Part shown: piece by piece, positions 62,501 to 64,000 of the stretch | How the letters are laid out: each line of letters begins with the position of its first letter | How positions within the stretch are numbered: position 1 is the stretch's first letter | From: Apostichopus japonicus | Lineage: Eukaryota; Echinodermata; Holothuroidea; Aspidochirotida; Stichopodidae | Assembly: GCF_037975245.1 (NCBI RefSeq) | Contig: NC_092578.1 | Location: 4,034,001 to 4,098,000 of the forward strand | Length of the DNA stretch: 64,000 nucleotides | Direction: 5' to 3' | Notes under the pieces: generated by a model | Told to the model about the DNA's origin: nothing | What the model saw: only the letters and a program-made list of their open reading frames with translations | Database searches by the model: none | Translations under genes and position numbers: made by a program

Positions 62501-63983
62501 GAACCTTTAGGTGATCTTTGAGAAGGGTCTTGCTGACAAATTCTCTTGGGCAAAGTTGACAACAGTATGGTTTTACCTCGGAGAGGGTACATCTGTGGAC
62601 CCACTTCCCGAAAGTGGTGGAAAAAACGTCGCCACATATTTGGCAGCGAATCGAGAGCATGCTTGATACTTTTGAAGTGGAGGCATCTGAAAGTTGAAAA
62701 GGTGAATGAGAACAATTATAACAATTGAGTAAACTGAGGGCAGAGTAAGTGTCTGCTATTTGAATCTCAAAATAGAAACAGATGTCAATCTTCTCTACTT
62801 TAACAAGACACTTCCAGGGATGTGCTCAGGAATATTTGAGTGCTGGGCAGATTGTGCAGTAGTGTGATCCACACCCTGGGAGAGGGATCTCATGGGTGGG
62901 GTACCCCCTCCCCACTGGACAAATTTTGCACACGAAGTATGCTTAGGTGGTGCTATTTTTCCTATTCTGTGCCATGTATTATCCCAGATTTTGGTTATGG
63001 TAAAATGTGTTAAATTTTCATCAAAAAGTGTCGGGTGGAAATGTTTAAAATACTGTTTGTGCTGGGCGGCATTCAGAACTGCTGGGCGCAGCCGCCCGGT
63101 GCCGCCCAGTGTGAGCACATCCCTGCACCTCACATGTTGTAAGGCTATACAGTGAAACACAGGGAATATAAGGTAAAACATTTAGTATTACAGTACATGG
63201 TCTTCACATGCCAGTATATATATATAAACGTTCTCATTATTTTGTGAGACAGTGACCCAACACTGCACTTCTGCCCACCGTCATTCTTAAAATATAATTC
63301 AACAAATTTACCTGCAGACCGTCTTTCTCCATGGGTAGGCTGACCGATCCATGGTCTTCGCATCTTTTTCTTCTTTAGTACAGTGGCTAAAATTTTTCCA
63401 TCCCAGGGAAAGTGTCTCTGTTGATGTGTTTGGCAGCTAGATAAGTTCCTAAATGGCTTCTGACAAATCAAACAGTTAAACTTTTGTTTGACTTCACTGA
63501 TGTCATTCTTATCTGGCTTCAAACTAACTGTTGAATCCCTTGATTTTTGGATATGTTTTGCTCCATTCTGACCATCACTTTCATCAAACTTACGAACTAT
63601 CGGTCTTTGTGATGTCCAGCTCTTATGCTTGACCCAGCGAGGATTACATCGTTTTCTCCAAGGGATACCACACTTTCTTCTGCAAAATGGCAACTTCAGT
63701 GCGTCACATGAAAAGTAGGAATATTTTCTTCGGTTGTTTCTCCTGTGCATACGTTCATGAATCTTGACGCTGTATCCCATCGTGAACTGTTTATTACAAA
63801 ATGAGCATAGATGCTTTCTGAGGGGAACATCTGGAGACGTGTCGGTTTTCCTTGACAGTGATCTTGCCGCATCGGCCTTAGACCGTGAGGTTGATTGCGA
63901 CCTACTTTCAATTGGAAGATCACAGGTTTGGTCTAGGACGTTTCTTGTGATTATTGTCGGCTCTTCGGTCATCTGGTGTCCAG
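58269..63983 (-). CDS. Poly-C2H2 zinc-finger protein, four exons in window, 5' end uncertain
   Basis: Four large exons (63312-63983, 61577-62686, 60288-61088, 58269-59575) join in frame, each intron in phase 1, giving about 1,297 codons to the stop. They carry 2, 8 (one degenerate), 5 and 14 fingers, many joined by HTGEKP-type linkers. Such arrays bind DNA, usually as transcriptional regulators in the nucleus. No BTB, KRAB or SET domain is seen in the window. Acid/serine-rich stretches separate the finger blocks. The first exon reaches the right edge, so further 5' exons may exist. Instead of one long transcript, alternative promoters or exon skipping could make several proteins, because every exon is symmetric. 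I cannot assign an orthologue. Confidence 0.8.
59712..60055. repeat. 30-bp minisatellite
   Basis: About eight clear copies of CCATACAGTTATTACAGTGCCTAGTTTCCC from 59802, with decayed copies before it. A length divisible by three leaves long open frames on both strands. Confidence 0.96.
60064..60162. repeat. Dispersed repeat fragment, related to 8486-8640
   Basis: Same CTAACCGTAATAGTAATTACCGA start and GTGACTCCATAGTTTTCCC end, with the middle shortened. Confidence 0.7.
60288..61088 (-). CDS. Zinc-finger gene exon C (5 fingers)
   Basis: Acceptor CATCTCTCAG, donor GTGAGG, phase 1-1, 801 nt. An acidic N-terminal part of about 90 residues (EGDELDPDKEATEE) precedes five fingers, the first four joined by HTGEKP linkers; the fourth has a four-residue His spacing (HKHEEKFH). 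A Glu/Ser-rich tail (SSDEFCPEEEGTNESD) follows. Confidence 0.88.
61089..61576 (-). other. Zinc-finger gene intron B-C
   Basis: 488 bp of AT-rich sequence; nothing recognised. Confidence 0.8.
61577..62686 (-). CDS. Zinc-finger gene exon B (8 finger-like units)
   Basis: Acceptor TTTTCAACTTTCAG, donor GTAAGG, phase 1-1. First unit CQICGDVFSTTFGKWVHRC is degenerate (Cys in place of the last His). Four standard fingers follow, then about 75 residues of acid/Ser-rich linker (EEDDEN-type, SSSSSAAKNAP), then three more fingers; the last (CRVCHKQFHSPHVRGEHEQI-H) precedes another acidic linker. The exon could also be cut one codon earlier at CAAG/GTGGTA in the same phase. Confidence 0.85.
62687..63311 (-). 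other. Zinc-finger gene intron A-B
   Basis: Half of it is an inverted-repeat element (62815-63125). Otherwise AT-rich. Confidence 0.8.
62815..63125. mobile_element. hAT-like MITE with perfect 14-bp TIRs
   Basis: CAGGGATGTGCTCA at the left and its exact inverse TGAGCACATCCCTG at the right bound 311 bp. Interior arms also pair partly (GTGCTGGGCAG and GCCGCCCAGTG). No transposase. Flanking 8-mers GACACTTC and CACCTCAC do not match, so the target duplication has decayed or the boundary is slightly off. Confidence 0.75.
63312..63983 (-). CDS. Zinc-finger gene exon A (2 fingers), partial or first coding
   Basis: Open from the right edge; either an acceptor at TTTCGACAG (exon from 63983, phase 1) or the ATG at 63972 could be the 5' limit. 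Donor GTAAAT, phase 1. Fingers: CSFCNKQFTMGYSVKIHERM-H and CLICQKPFRNLSSCQTHQQR-H. Between them lies a long basic, Cys-containing stretch (CRRKCGIPWRKRCNPRW) that is not a C2H2 finger. Confidence 0.75.
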
Positions 63984-64000
63984 CTGTCGAAATGAGGCAA

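Overview
This is a nuclear genome window from an animal. It holds spliced genes with GT-AG introns and AT-rich introns packed with microsatellites, minisatellites, inverted-repeat DNA elements, tRNA-derived SINE pieces and retroelement remnants. There are no operons or prokaryotic signals. The gene content (SNX13, NDUFA10, a C2H2 zinc-finger gene) and the repeat types (BEL/Pao and LINE remnants, SINE tails ending in ATT repeats, MITEs) suggest a marine invertebrate deuterostome, possibly an echinoderm. That placement is an inference, not something the window proves.

Layout. (1) About 1.2-39.3 kb, plus strand: a complete SNX13-type sorting nexin. I rebuilt it as 21 coding exons whose phases all agree, giving a 988-residue protein: N-terminal membrane hairpin, PXA, RGS, PX, nexin-C. 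(2) 39.3-44.0 kb: a tail-to-tail intergenic stretch with a MITE and tandem repeats. (3) 44.0-55.9 kb, minus strand: a complete NDUFA10 (mitochondrial complex I accessory subunit of the deoxynucleoside-kinase fold), nine coding exons, 363 residues. Its introns carry a BEL/Pao retroelement remnant, a decayed Cys/His-rich spliced ORF, a LINE tail and a 0.77-kb foldback element. (4) 58.3-64.0 kb, minus strand: four large exons of one poly-C2H2 zinc-finger gene (about 28 fingers). All are joined by phase-1 introns, and the 5' part may run off the right edge.

The three genes do not form a pathway. SNX13 is an endosomal/ER trafficking and G-alpha regulatory protein, NDUFA10 is respiratory, and the zinc-finger protein is presumably a DNA-binding regulator. 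The window looks like ordinary animal chromosome. I found no convincing new biological system. The most interesting material is the repeat biology: a four-copy TTAA-flanked MITE family, several other inverted-repeat elements (one with a perfect 8-bp target duplication), an element inserted inside a minisatellite, and the retroelement/Cys-rich composite. The modular exon structure of the zinc-finger gene also stands out.
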